Assembly (NCBI GenBank): GCA_030427245.1
Contig: JAUHXA010000055.1
Coordinates: forward strand, 1 to 49,520
Length of the DNA stretch: 49,520 bases
Direction of reading: 5' to 3'
Source of the DNA: Bacteroidia bacterium
GTDB taxonomy: Bacteria > Bacteroidota > Bacteroidia > Chitinophagales > UBA2359
Part shown: piece by piece, positions 17,932 to 26,965 of the stretch
Layout: each line of letters begins with the position of its first letter
Position numbering within the stretch: the first letter of the stretch is position 1
Made by a program: the position numbers and the translations under genes
Notes under the pieces: model-generated
What the model saw: the letters and a program-made list of their open reading frames with translations, nothing else
What the model was told of the DNA's origin: nothing
Database searches by the model: none

Positions 17932-18463
17932 TCAACCTCCAAAAATCTTCACCCCAATTTTTATACAAACGGTGCTTATTTTCCTTACAAAAATCAACTT
18001 CAACTTCCTTCAATTGATGTATATATTCAAAGATGTTTTCTCCAATTTTCACAAAAGAAGGGTCATTTTCGACTCTATCATTGAATCTGTGCATAAAAAT
18101 CCTATCCTCATTGTTGGTGTCTATTCCCACCAATAACATTTCAGATTGAATTGCCCCAATTACCAGATAACTTAATGTTTTATATGCTTTATTGAGGTTA
18201 ATAATACCATCTTCATCATCCAATAAATCAAATATTGGCATATTTCTATTAGAGGAAACACTTGTCAAAAAAGGTGTTATACGATATATCTCATCCGTGC
18301 CTTTTTCAAAATCAAAAAGATTAGTCATATAATCACCTACTTCAAAATAAGTAAAAAACAACTTATACAAAGGAGGCAGAAATATCCCATTGTCCTCCAA
18401 TAATTTGAAGTTGGGTTTCTCACCATACGCTCTGCAATTAAACAATTCCAATCCTTTTTTCAT
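17918..18463 (-). CDS. SUKH (SMI1/KNR4)-like immunity-type protein
   Basis: 181 residues, cytosolic. Features of the SUKH fold are the early PPLYKLFFTYFEVGDY block (the family has a Pro-x-Tyr helix and a strand after it), a central hydrophobic strand YLVIGAIQSEMLLVGIDTNN, then RIFMHRFND and a final helix FVKIGENIFEYIHQL. SUKH proteins are typical immunity proteins for polymorphic toxins. It is the last of three closely packed minus-strand genes. No toxin gene is found beside it. The fold call is from pattern only. Confidence 0.55.
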   Translation of the reverse strand: MKKGLELFNCRAYGEKPNFKLLEDNGIFLPPLYKLFFTYFEVGDYMTNLFDFEKGTDEIYRITPFLTSVSSNRNMPIFDLLDDEDGIINLNKAYKTLSYLVIGAIQSEMLLVGIDTNNEDRIFMHRFNDRVENDPSFVKIGENIFEYIHQLKEVEVDFCKENKHRLYKNWGEDFWRLREGD

Positions 18464-18485
18464 GGGGTTAATTTTAGCTTTCCCT

Positions 18486-19268
18486 TCAATTATCAGAAAG
18501 AAAAATCACTTCACTATCTTTCCATTTTTGAAATACAACTCCCTTCAATTTCGATTCATACAAGGCTTCTCTGAGTTCTTTAGAAATCAAAAAGCGGTCA
18601 ATGAAAATCAAATCATAGGGCTTTTGACATACTGTATTACCATAAATTTTTACATCAATAAAAGTATATTTCGCCTTGAATCGTTCATATTCTTCTTTAA
18701 ATTCCTCATAAGAAGTAATTTCTCCCCATTTATATTCTTTGAGAATCCTATTATCGTATATGTCATAATAATAACGCATGCAAATAGCTACTGAGGGAAA
18801 GTGAATGTTTTCAAATTGTTCCAAAGTGGGCATAAACAAGATAAAATAGTTTTTCTTCACTACTTCTTCAGATTTTTCAGCTTCTGATGCTCTTGTTGCG
18901 TGACGGATTATAGTAATGAAAGCCTCCACAGGAATAAATAAATGTGCTGGAGGTAACCAAAATTGCTCTAAGATGTTTTTTATCTTTTCGCTAACTACCA
19001 CCATTCTGTTTAACTGCAATGGATATTCTTTTTCGGGAAGCATTTTATAACGATGAAATAACCAATCTGGAATTTTTCCAAAGTAGTCGGTGCACCAAGC
19101 CCCCCAGTCTGTTCCTTCAATTTTCAAAGGCTTTTTATTTCGCATAAATTTTGCCCAGCCTTTCTCATCCTCTCCCAATAAAGCCAATCTTTCTAGCGAT
19201 TCTTCGGTAAAACTGTATCCTAAAACATCTTGATAACTTGCCACTGGTCTATAAAAAAACATAATCAA
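18486..19268 (-). CDS. Imm11/Imm43-like (DUF1629-like) immunity-type protein
   Basis: 260 residues, cytosolic. It shares three ordered blocks with the upstream neighbour (19270-20022): VVSEKIKNILEQFWLPP, a hydrophobic segment KKNYFILFMPTLEQF, and a C-terminal YDLIFIDRFLISKELREALYE...LKGVVFQKW. This order (a strand with a predicted ligand helix, a central Y-F-hydrophobic strand, then a late strand with a closing helix reading LKGVVF) fits the Imm11/DUF1629 or Imm43 families of toxin-immunity proteins. The spacing to the upstream gene is one base and to the downstream SUKH-like gene 22 bases, so the three are probably one operon. The family call is tentative. Confidence 0.5.
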   Translation of the reverse strand: MIMFFYRPVASYQDVLGYSFTEESLERLALLGEDEKGWAKFMRNKKPLKIEGTDWGAWCTDYFGKIPDWLFHRYKMLPEKEYPLQLNRMVVVSEKIKNILEQFWLPPAHLFIPVEAFITIIRHATRASEAEKSEEVVKKNYFILFMPTLEQFENIHFPSVAICMRYYYDIYDNRILKEYKWGEITSYEEFKEEYERFKAKYTFIDVKIYGNTVCQKPYDLIFIDRFLISKELREALYESKLKGVVFQKWKDSEVIFLSDN

Positions 19269-19269
19269 A

Positions 19270-20022
19270 TTATACCTTTAAGTTCTTTTCAAATCCTGTA
19301 ACAATTGGATATTGATTCCAATCCTTTATTTCAACTCCAATCAAATTCTCATTTTCCAAAGCAGTTTTTACTTTTTCATTGAAAATGATAGGCCCCATCT
19401 CTCCCCATAAAATATCATATGGATTCTTATAAATAAAAACTTTAGGCTTCATTTCTACACTATATTTTTCGTACTCTTTGATAAGTGGACGTACAATCTC
19501 ACGCCGATGTTCTTTTGAGCGAATACATCCTTTCTCAAAAATACGAATCATATTATCAGTAGATGATTTTAATTCAGCTTTGAAGGTGATTTCTTCATAC
19601 ATGAGTTTATCATAAGGAGTATAGAGCAAATGAAATATATAGTAGTCTCTAACTTCTTGAGAATGGAGAGCCTTTACCTTTGCTTCGTAAAAACGATGTT
19701 CTGGTAAATTGAATCTTTCCATTACCTTTTTAATTTTTGGACTGATTATCCAGATATTTCCTTTAATTTGCCCCATAAGAGGCGGGTTATGAATACTATC
19801 ACCTACCCATGTATGGAAATCACAAAATTTAGGGTTCTCAAATTTACTACTTCGACTACCGTATTGCCACAATAAAAAATGAATAACCTCAGGCTTCTTC
19901 CAAGCGTGCATATATCCAATTTTCTCTTCTTCAAATAATCTAAGTCGTTCTTCTTCCTCATAAGGAAGTCCTACACTATATAATAAAAACTCCTTCGACT
20001 GTTCAAGGGTATAATATTTCAT
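19270..20022 (-). CDS. Imm11/Imm43-like immunity-type protein, paralogue of the next gene
   Basis: 250 residues, no signal peptide. The shared blocks are WIISPKIKKVMERFNLPEHRF, RDYYIFHLLYTPYDKLMYEE and a C-terminal YDILWGEMGPIIFNEKVKTALE followed by LIGVEIKDW. The two proteins are clear relatives but diverged, suggesting an old tandem duplication. It is the first gene of a three-gene minus-strand cluster, 25 bp downstream of the BNR-repeat gene stop. Immunity function is inferred from the fold pattern and the neighbouring SUKH-like gene. Confidence 0.5.
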   Translation of the reverse strand: MKYYTLEQSKEFLLYSVGLPYEEEERLRLFEEEKIGYMHAWKKPEVIHFLLWQYGSRSSKFENPKFCDFHTWVGDSIHNPPLMGQIKGNIWIISPKIKKVMERFNLPEHRFYEAKVKALHSQEVRDYYIFHLLYTPYDKLMYEEITFKAELKSSTDNMIRIFEKGCIRSKEHRREIVRPLIKEYEKYSVEMKPKVFIYKNPYDILWGEMGPIIFNEKVKTALENENLIGVEIKDWNQYPIVTGFEKNLKV

Positions 20023-20047
20023 TATTTCGTTTCCTTTTCAATAAAAA

Positions 20048-22957
20048 TCACTTCACCTCCAATCCTTCTTCCACCATTTCCCCATTCCCTTCAATCACCA
20101 CTTGATACTTCCCAGCCTTCAAATAAAACACCTCATTGTCCGCCTTCTTCAATTTTGCAGCCTTCTCCCCTTCTTTCAAATCCTTGTTCAATTCTTGCTC
20201 ATAATCCGAAACTTTATCCGCCTCCAAACTCAAATCGTATTCCACAAAATTGTAGCCCGAAGTCGCTGCCTGTTCCCATTCCTTCAATACCAAACCATCC
20301 GCCGTTTGCACCTTCAATTTCAGCGTAGTCGCATCTTTCACATACACAGGAATTTCCACTTTGGGTAGAGTCGCTTCACGCCAAGCATTGCGTTTGTTGC
20401 CCCAGCGAGAGCTTGCAGAAATGGATTCAATGTCAAACACATACAAAGGTTTGGACAGGATAAAAGGTGTGGTTTTTTGGAGGTGTTCGACATTGGCGAT
20501 GTAAAAAGAACGACCATGTGTGCCAATCACCAAGTCGTTGGCTTTGGGGTGAATCACCAAATCGTGGACAGGAACGGCGGGCAAATCTTTGGTCATGCCC
20601 ATGAAAGTTTGCCCTTTGTCGAGCGATACATACAGTCCATGGTCGGTGCCGACATACAACACATTGGCATTTTTGGGGTCTTCTTTGACGACATTGACAG
20701 GTTCTTTGGGCAGGTTTTTGCCGATTTGATTCCAAGATTTGCCGTAGTCGAAAGAGGCGTAAACGTAGGAATTGAAGTCGTCCCAACGATAGCCATTCAG
20801 CGAAGCATACACCGTACCTTCTTGATGAGCAGAAGCAATAACTCTGCTGACCCACATATTTTCGGGCAGTTTGTCCGAGATTTTTGTCCAGTTGTAACCG
20901 CCATCTTTGGTGAGGTGAATATTGCCATCGTCTGTGCCTACGTATATCAAGCCAAACTTCAAGGGCGATTCATGAATCATCGTCAAAGTGCCGTAGGGAA
21001 CATTACCTTTTCGTCCGCCTTTGGTCAAGTCGCCCGAAAGAGTTTGCCAATCATCGCCCTTTTTCATTGAGCGGTGGAATTTGTTGGAGCCGATGTAGAG
21101 GATGTCTTGATGGTGAACGGATAGGTGAATAGGCGTTTGCCAATTGAAGCGAAGAGGGCGTTCACCCAGCTCGTGAATTGGGCGAATCATGGTATAATCG
21201 TCTTTTTCGACATCTATTCGATAGTAATAGCCAAACTGAAAACCTGTGTAAACCGTATTGTTGTCTCGGTTGTCAATCTCGACCTGCATTCCGTCACCGC
21301 CCAAAAGCCCTTTGTAGGGATAAACGCCATATTGGTGCCACGATGAACTCGCTTTGTAGTTACTGCTTCCCTTCCAAACGCCATTGTCTTGCAGTCCGCC
21401 ATAGATATTGTAGGGTTCAGCCATATCGACATTGACGGTATAGAATTGTCCAACGGCAGGTGAATTGCATTTTATCCAACTTTCGCCATCGTCATACGAA
21501 ATGTTTACACCGCCATCGTTGCCATTGATGAGGTGTCCATTTTTTTGGGGATTTATCCAAAGGGCATGGTGGTCAGCGTGAACATTGTCGCCATTGATAG
21601 AAGCGAAGGTTTTGCCGCCATCTTCTGAGCGCAAAATCGGCACGCCCATGATATAGATTTTATTGGGTGTATGGGGAGAAACTCGGATTTGACCAAAGTA
21701 ATAGCCGTAGGAATAATACAAATCGTCAATGTAGTCGGTGTGCGTTTTTTTCCAAGATTTACCGCCATCCACAGAGCGATATACTTCTGCTCCAATGACA
21801 GGCGTATCAAACAATTGTGAATTGGCATCCTCCAAATATTCGACCAAAGCAATCGGCAGTATTTTGCCGTCTTTGACCATTGTTTGGACTTTTTCGGCAG
21901 TGTATTTTTCCGGAAAACCGTTGTCCTTCAAAAAGGCTTCGACTTGCTTTACGGGCACATCCATGAACACCTCTTTGGTCATTGCCCGCAACTTGTCTTT
22001 GGTCAATTGATTCTTGTTTTCGTCTTCATCAACCTCTTTGGGTCTTCGATTTTGGTTGTCCAAAATGGCGTAAATGCCGCCATCTTTGTGATGCGCCAAA
22101 CCGATTCTACCCACTCCGTTTCCTGTCGGAAAGCCACTTTCGGCAGTCGTCAGCAGTGTCCAAGTTTCACCACTGTCCACGCTTCGGTAAATACCTGATG
22201 TTTCACCCGAACCCACAAAATCCCATGCTCTACGGCTTCGGTGCCACATTGCCGCAAACAGCACTTCGGGGTTGCTGCCTTCCATCAACAAATCGACTCC
22301 GCCTGTGTTTTCGTCCACATACAAGACTTGTTTCCAAGTGTTTCCGCCATCAGTGGTTTTGTAAATGCCTCGTTCTTCGTTGGGAGAATAGAGGTGTCCC
22401 AAAGCTGCCACCCAAGCGGTATTGTTGTCGGTTGGGTGCAAAACAACTCGGCTGATGTGGTGGGACTCCAATAAGCCCAATTGCAGCCAAGATTTACCGC
22501 CATCTACGCTTTTATACATGCCCATGCCTGCATAAGACGAACGACTGGAATTGTTTTCGCCTGTACCGACCCAAATCGTTGCAGGTGTGGTGTTCCAATT
22601 GACGGCTATATCGCCAATGGTCATAACGGCTTCATTGTCAAAAAGTGGGGTAAAGGTTGTGCCATTGTTTTGGGTTTCCCACAATCCCCCCGAAGCATAA
22701 GCTACATAAAAGTGCGTTGGGTCTTTGGGATTGACCGCCAAATCGGTGACTCGCCCGCTCATTATTGTTGGACCAACCGAACGAAAAGGAACGTTTTGAA
22801 CGACTGCATTTTTTTGAAGTGCTTGGCGTTGGTCGAAGTCTGCCATGCGCTTTATGGCTTTTGTTGCAGGGGGTTGCTTTTTTTGAGCGTGCATATTGAA
22901 GTTGAAGGAGATGAACAGGATAAAGGAAAAGAAAATGGGTAATTGTAGTTTTCTCAT
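20048..22957 (-). CDS. Exported BNR/sortilin-type beta-propeller protein
   Basis: 969 residues with a signal peptide (1-24, cleavage after NMHAQ). At least nine Asp-box/BNR motifs are spread from residue 140 to 800, for example SVDGGKSWLQLGL, TTDGGNTWKQVLY, SVDSGETWTLL, SEDGGKTFASI, SYDDGESWIKC, TKDGGYNWTKI, SFDYGKSWNQIG and SLDKGQTFMGM. This predicts tandem sortilin/Vps10-like beta propellers, as in proteins often called glycosyl hydrolases without proof. A beta-rich C-terminal domain (about 870-969) ends in VVIEGNGEMVEEGLEVK and lacks a T9SS sorting motif. No catalytic residue can be named. Probably periplasmic or outer-membrane-associated. Confidence 0.8.
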   Translation of the reverse strand: MRKLQLPIFFSFILFISFNFNMHAQKKQPPATKAIKRMADFDQRQALQKNAVVQNVPFRSVGPTIMSGRVTDLAVNPKDPTHFYVAYASGGLWETQNNGTTFTPLFDNEAVMTIGDIAVNWNTTPATIWVGTGENNSSRSSYAGMGMYKSVDGGKSWLQLGLLESHHISRVVLHPTDNNTAWVAALGHLYSPNEERGIYKTTDGGNTWKQVLYVDENTGGVDLLMEGSNPEVLFAAMWHRSRRAWDFVGSGETSGIYRSVDSGETWTLLTTAESGFPTGNGVGRIGLAHHKDGGIYAILDNQNRRPKEVDEDENKNQLTKDKLRAMTKEVFMDVPVKQVEAFLKDNGFPEKYTAEKVQTMVKDGKILPIALVEYLEDANSQLFDTPVIGAEVYRSVDGGKSWKKTHTDYIDDLYYSYGYYFGQIRVSPHTPNKIYIMGVPILRSEDGGKTFASINGDNVHADHHALWINPQKNGHLINGNDGGVNISYDDGESWIKCNSPAVGQFYTVNVDMAEPYNIYGGLQDNGVWKGSSNYKASSSWHQYGVYPYKGLLGGDGMQVEIDNRDNNTVYTGFQFGYYYRIDVEKDDYTMIRPIHELGERPLRFNWQTPIHLSVHHQDILYIGSNKFHRSMKKGDDWQTLSGDLTKGGRKGNVPYGTLTMIHESPLKFGLIYVGTDDGNIHLTKDGGYNWTKISDKLPENMWVSRVIASAHQEGTVYASLNGYRWDDFNSYVYASFDYGKSWNQIGKNLPKEPVNVVKEDPKNANVLYVGTDHGLYVSLDKGQTFMGMTKDLPAVPVHDLVIHPKANDLVIGTHGRSFYIANVEHLQKTTPFILSKPLYVFDIESISASSRWGNKRNAWREATLPKVEIPVYVKDATTLKLKVQTADGLVLKEWEQAATSGYNFVEYDLSLEADKVSDYEQELNKDLKEGEKAAKLKKADNEVFYLKAGKYQVVIEGNGEMVEEGLEVK

Positions 22958-23114
22958 GAAATAGTGGTATTTTTTGAAGCAAGAGGTAGGATGTAAGAAG
23001 CAAGAAATTTTTATTCGTGTTGATTTCTCGCTTCAAATATCCAGAAGCCAAATGAATTTTTGTAGAAAGATAAGAAAAAAACTTGGGAGTATTATGGCTT
23101 GTCGACTTCAACTG

Positions 23115-23140
23115 TTGTCAAGGTCTGCGACCGTTGACAA
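23115..23140. other. Intergenic hairpin between divergent genes
   Basis: TTGTCAAGGTC and GACCGTTGACAA pair over 11 bases with one bulge and a 3-base loop, in the 271-bp region between the divergent BNR gene and deacetylase gene. The palindrome type is seen as a repeat in Bacteroidota intergenic DNA; its role is unknown. Confidence 0.4.
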
Positions 23141-23228
23141 AGTTTTGCTATTCGAGTGCTTTAACCAAAAATGATATTTATGAAGTAGTTTTGCGGTACT
23201 TTTTTAAAATTAGTGCTGTAAAACAACT

Positions 23229-24131
23229 ATGCTAAAAATCGCCTTTTCTCCCATTTATGCCCATCCTTTGCCGAAAAACCACCGTTTTCCAATGGCAAAA
23301 TACGAATTGTTGCCGCAGCAATTGCTGTATGAAGGTACGGTTCAGAAGGAAAATTTTTTCACTCCAAAACCTTTAGCCGAACAGTACATTCTCCATACGC
23401 ATTGTGCTGATTATTGGCACAAACTGCAAAACCTCGAATTGACCCGTCAAGAAGAACGTAGAACGGGATTTCCTTTGTCTGCTGAATTGGTCGAGCGTGA
23501 AATCACGATTGCACAGGGAACAATAGATGCTGCTTTGTTTGCCTTGCAGTATGGCGTGGCAATGAACATTGCAGGAGGCACACATCATGCGTTTACGAAT
23601 CGGGGAGAAGGATTTTGTTTGTTGAACGATATAGCGATTGCAGCCAATTATTTGTTGGACAAAGAATTGGCGAAAAAAGTGTTGGTGATAGACTTGGATG
23701 TGCATCAAGGAAATGGTACGGCTGAAATTTTTCTGAACAATTCTCAGGTTTTTACATTCAGTATGCACGGTGCGAAGAACTATCCTTTGCGGAAAGAAAA
23801 ATCGGATTTGGACATTGGCTTGGAGGATGGCACGGGAGATAAAATCTACTTAACGGTACTTTTGAAGACCTTAGACCGTCTAATAAAAGAAGTTGTACCC
23901 GATTTTGTATTTTACCAAGCGGGCGTAGATGTCTTGGAAACCGACAAATTGGGGCGTTTGTCTTTGAGTTTGGAGGGTTGTAAGCATCGAGATGAAATGG
24001 TCTTGACTATCTGCAAAAACAATCATTTGCCTGTGGCTGTTAGCATGGGCGGTGGTTATTCAGCCCAGTTGTCTCGCATCATTGAAGCCCATGCCAATAC
24101 CTATCGAATTGCTCAAAAGCTGTTTTTTTAG
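23229..24131 (+). CDS. Histone-deacetylase-family hydrolase, class IV (HDAC11)-like
   Basis: 300 residues, cytosolic. Arginase/deacetylase fold with the two active-site histidines in GGTHHA (His119, His120), zinc ligands Asp157 and His159 in DLDVHQGNGT, the third ligand region AGVDVLETDKLGRLSLS, and the late MGGGYS block. The N-terminal HRFPMAKYELL is typical of the class IV-like bacterial branch. It removes acyl groups from lysine or from small amides; the physiological substrate cannot be told from sequence. Stop codon is 4 bases from the convergent T9SS cargo gene. Confidence 0.9.
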   Translation: MLKIAFSPIYAHPLPKNHRFPMAKYELLPQQLLYEGTVQKENFFTPKPLAEQYILHTHCADYWHKLQNLELTRQEERRTGFPLSAELVEREITIAQGTIDAALFALQYGVAMNIAGGTHHAFTNRGEGFCLLNDIAIAANYLLDKELAKKVLVIDLDVHQGNGTAEIFLNNSQVFTFSMHGAKNYPLRKEKSDLDIGLEDGTGDKIYLTVLLKTLDRLIKEVVPDFVFYQAGVDVLETDKLGRLSLSLEGCKHRDEMVLTICKNNHLPVAVSMGGGYSAQLSRIIEAHANTYRIAQKLFF

Positions 24132-24135
24132 CTCA

Positions 24136-25752
24136 CTACTCATTGATAATCAGTTTCTGCGTAAGACGGTCTTTCTTTGTAGCCAACTTGACCAAGAGAA
24201 CTGTGCCGTATTTTACTTCGCTGATTGTCAAGGATAAATGATTCTTCCCGACAACTGTTTCCTTTTTGGGAACTTTCTGCTCATACACGATTTTCCCTTC
24301 AATGTCAAAAATTTGAAGCTCAACTTCGCTTTGATAAGCCATCTGAAAGTCAATATTCAACACGCCATTGTAGGGATTGGGGTACATTTGCATCCGCAAG
24401 TCTGCAATGCTTTGGAGGTTGATTTCATCCACTCCAACGGTTTTTTCTTTTACCACAAGTACTTTGAAAATTTGGCTACTCGCCTCACTCTGCGTTCCTG
24501 TATTGCTCCAAAATATATTCTTTGCCGAGCTGCTAATGCCGCCATATATATAGCCCACCAAAGTTGTATCCGCTTCTAAATCATCCAACTTCAGCACTCC
24601 GTTATCATACCTTGGCAAGTCTTCAATGGGAATCAACTCCGAACTTGCGCCCAACAAAGCGGGCATTTCCACAGGGAGTTTGTATTCGGTCATTGTGCCA
24701 TCTGCCGTTCTGGTAACTCTTGCGATGGTCTTGACAAAAGGCACTTCGTCGTCTTGCACCAAGATTCCGTTCTCTTCGTAGTATTGTGCGATACCTCCAA
24801 AAAATACGGTGTGCATTTCGTTTTGATTGGCACTGAACATCGGCAACACGGCACAATGATAGTGGTTGTAATACTGCGAAAATAAATCGTTTACCTCGTA
24901 TCCATCGGCATCAATGTTCACGCAGTTGAGGAAGGGAACATTAGCAGTTTTTTGGAAAACACCTGAAAAAGCCGTCAAACCTTCTTCGCCATCGGGCATG
25001 ATTTGCGGTACTACATTGTAGTCTCGACGATGCAAGTTGTCGGTATCGGTAATACTCTCTAAGTGCCTGATATTTAGATTTGTTCCATCATCCTCTATTT
25101 CAAATTTTCGGATGGAATTGGTGTATTCTTGGGTGAATCCCGGGCCGTGATCGGGTCCCATCGGATTGTAGCTTCCTTCAAATTTGTGCCCACCGACTAA
25201 GTAGTAAATGTCGCCTATTTTTTTGAGGTGTCCGCCCGTCACTGCAAATTGTGGGTCTGTTATTTGCCTAAAATTCGCTGCAAAATCAGTTCCGTTCACA
25301 ATCGCTTCTATCGTAGCAGGGACATGGATAGCGGTGAGGTTGGCGTAGGTCGTATGCCCGCCTTTCGTGTTGCTATCCCCATAACCTCCAATGACATACA
25401 AATAGTCGCCTTCCTGTTGAAATTCCATATTGGTGGAACTCAACTGCTCTCTTATCCCAACGGATAAAGAATTGAGTGAAGCAGTCCATTTTTGTTGAGT
25501 TACGGGGTCAATCACCACCAATTGATTGTTGTTGCCCGAAGCATCAAAAGCCGCAAAAGGTTGTCGCTGATGCAATCCGTCCAAACGCCCCCCAACAATG
25601 AACCATCTGCCATTGTCTTGTCCAAAAGCATAGGACTGTATGCCACCTACTCCTTCAATGTCAACGGGTTCTAATTGAAGGTTGAAGGGAATTTGTGAAT
25701 AGATGTTCCCTATAGTCATCCAAAGAGCGAAAGCAAAAAATATGTTTTTCAT
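24136..25752 (-). CDS. Kelch-like beta-propeller protein with T9SS type A sorting domain
   Basis: 538 residues. Signal peptide 1-19 (FALWMTIGNIYSQ). Repeated propeller-like strands such as RWFIVGGRLDGLH, GDYLYVIGGYGDSNTKGG, IGDIYYLVGGHKFEGSY and HTVFFGGIAQYYEENG indicate a kelch-type propeller in the first 430 residues. The C-terminal 85 residues form a T9SS type A domain: the Pro-Asn-Pro-like MYPNPYNGVLNI, VELQIFDIEGKIVYE and a final KLIINE. The protein is therefore expected to be secreted or attached to the cell surface. A palindromic motif lies 54 bp upstream of its start. Confidence 0.82.
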   Translation of the reverse strand: MKNIFFAFALWMTIGNIYSQIPFNLQLEPVDIEGVGGIQSYAFGQDNGRWFIVGGRLDGLHQRQPFAAFDASGNNNQLVVIDPVTQQKWTASLNSLSVGIREQLSSTNMEFQQEGDYLYVIGGYGDSNTKGGHTTYANLTAIHVPATIEAIVNGTDFAANFRQITDPQFAVTGGHLKKIGDIYYLVGGHKFEGSYNPMGPDHGPGFTQEYTNSIRKFEIEDDGTNLNIRHLESITDTDNLHRRDYNVVPQIMPDGEEGLTAFSGVFQKTANVPFLNCVNIDADGYEVNDLFSQYYNHYHCAVLPMFSANQNEMHTVFFGGIAQYYEENGILVQDDEVPFVKTIARVTRTADGTMTEYKLPVEMPALLGASSELIPIEDLPRYDNGVLKLDDLEADTTLVGYIYGGISSSAKNIFWSNTGTQSEASSQIFKVLVVKEKTVGVDEINLQSIADLRMQMYPNPYNGVLNIDFQMAYQSEVELQIFDIEGKIVYEQKVPKKETVVGKNHLSLTISEVKYGTVLLVKLATKKDRLTQKLIINE

Positions 25753-25803
25753 TTAATTCATTTGTTTTTTCATCACAAAAATAAGGTGTTCTCAGTTTTT
25801 AGT

Positions 25804-25821
25804 GCGTAACATTTATTACGC
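25804..25821. promoter_or_regulatory. Palindromic motif GCGTAACATTTATTACGC, candidate operator
   Basis: Arms GCGTAA and TTACGC are perfectly inverted. The 15-base core GTAACATTTATTACG recurs exactly at 31860-31874, in front of the metal-efflux operon. This copy lies between the efflux adaptor stop and the kelch-like T9SS gene start, so it is upstream of the latter. A transcription-factor site is an inference. Confidence 0.4.
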
Positions 25822-25838
25822 TTATAAAATCGTTTTTA

Positions 25839-26957
25839 CTACTCCAAATAATACGCCCCTGAAACCACCATTTTTTCGGCGGTTAATTCTTTGAAGGTCA
25901 CAAAATCACTACTCACTTTTACATTCTCCAACAGTTGTTTTTTGAAAAAATCTCCTTCAATTAAATACGCATAATAATTTTCTCCTTCCTTCAGGACTCC
26001 CTCCAAAGGCAAGCCTGATACCTCGTGTGCCGCCACTTCGATTTTCGCATTCACAAACATCCCTGCTTTGGCTACTTCGCCCTGTCCTTTTTTGATGTGA
26101 CAATGCACCTTCAGTGTTCCCTTTTCTTCGTCCATCATAGGATTGAGTTTCACAATTTCCGCTTTAAACTGTTTGGGGCTATCGGGCAAACTGAACAGCA
26201 CTTTCTGCCCTTTTTCCAATAAAGGCACATCCTTGGACAATACCTGTAACTCCAAGTGAATGTGGTCGTTATTCGATATTTCCATTAGTCTATCCTGCGG
26301 TTGTATCATCTGTCCCTTGTTCACAAAAACCTCATGCACATAGCCCGATTGATTGGCATAAATGGATATTTTGGATTGAAAGGTCTGGCTCTGCTCCAAA
26401 TCCTCTACTGCAATACCGAATAGCTCCAATTCACTCCTCAATCCCTTGTATTTGGCGGTCAAAAAATCTTTTCGAGAAAGTGTTTCGTCAAAAGTTTTTT
26501 GGGATGTAGCATTTTCCGATTGTAGCAAACGTTTGCGCTCATAGTCCTTTTGTGACAATATCAATTCGGCTTTGGTTTCCAGCAGAATACGCTGTTTTTC
26601 GATTAAGTTGGGATTCACAATCGTAAACAACAACGCTCCCTTTTTGACATAATCTCCAGGCAAATATTGAAGGTGTTCGATGAAACCCTCGCTTTTGCTG
26701 TGTACCGACATCAACTCGGTAGGCGGCACTTCAATGCGCCCTGTGCAACTCACATCTTGTTGAACAATTTTGGTTTGCAGCCCTCCAATTTTGACCGCAG
26801 AATTAGCCGCCAAAACGTCTTTTACCAACAAAGGAGCGTTTTCTTCCTCTGATTCGGCTGTGGTTTCCACCATTGCAGTGGTTTTCTGTGGCTCGCTCGA
26901 ATGTTGGCAAGCCTGAAAAAATAAGGTGATAATTAGAATGAAATATATTTTGTTCAT
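25839..26957 (-). CDS. czcB: RND efflux periplasmic adaptor (CzcB/CusB type) lipoprotein
   Basis: 372 residues. Lipobox signal (ITLFFQACQ, lipidated Cys17) predicts an inner-membrane-anchored adaptor. The order is that of membrane-fusion proteins: a beta-barrel/lipoyl half (GRIEVPPTELMSVHSKSEGFIEHLQYLPGD), an alpha-helical hairpin (about 125-180, ILLETKAELILSQKDYERKRLLQSE), the second lipoyl half (ISIYANQSGYVHEVFVNKGQMI) and a C-terminal barrel. It connects the RND pump with the outer-membrane channel. The stop-to-start distance to the upstream pump gene is 8 bases, so they form one operon. No N-terminal His-rich metal-binding stretch is seen. Confidence 0.88.
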   Translation of the reverse strand: MNKIYFILIITLFFQACQHSSEPQKTTAMVETTAESEEENAPLLVKDVLAANSAVKIGGLQTKIVQQDVSCTGRIEVPPTELMSVHSKSEGFIEHLQYLPGDYVKKGALLFTIVNPNLIEKQRILLETKAELILSQKDYERKRLLQSENATSQKTFDETLSRKDFLTAKYKGLRSELELFGIAVEDLEQSQTFQSKISIYANQSGYVHEVFVNKGQMIQPQDRLMEISNNDHIHLELQVLSKDVPLLEKGQKVLFSLPDSPKQFKAEIVKLNPMMDEEKGTLKVHCHIKKGQGEVAKAGMFVNAKIEVAAHEVSGLPLEGVLKEGENYYAYLIEGDFFKKQLLENVKVSSDFVTFKELTAEKMVVSGAYYLE

Positions 26958-26965
26958 CGCTGATT

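Noticed and set aside
23101-23174. Possible small RNA gene at the hairpin between divergent genes
   Set aside because: Only one short stem, no promoter or terminator arrangement visible.
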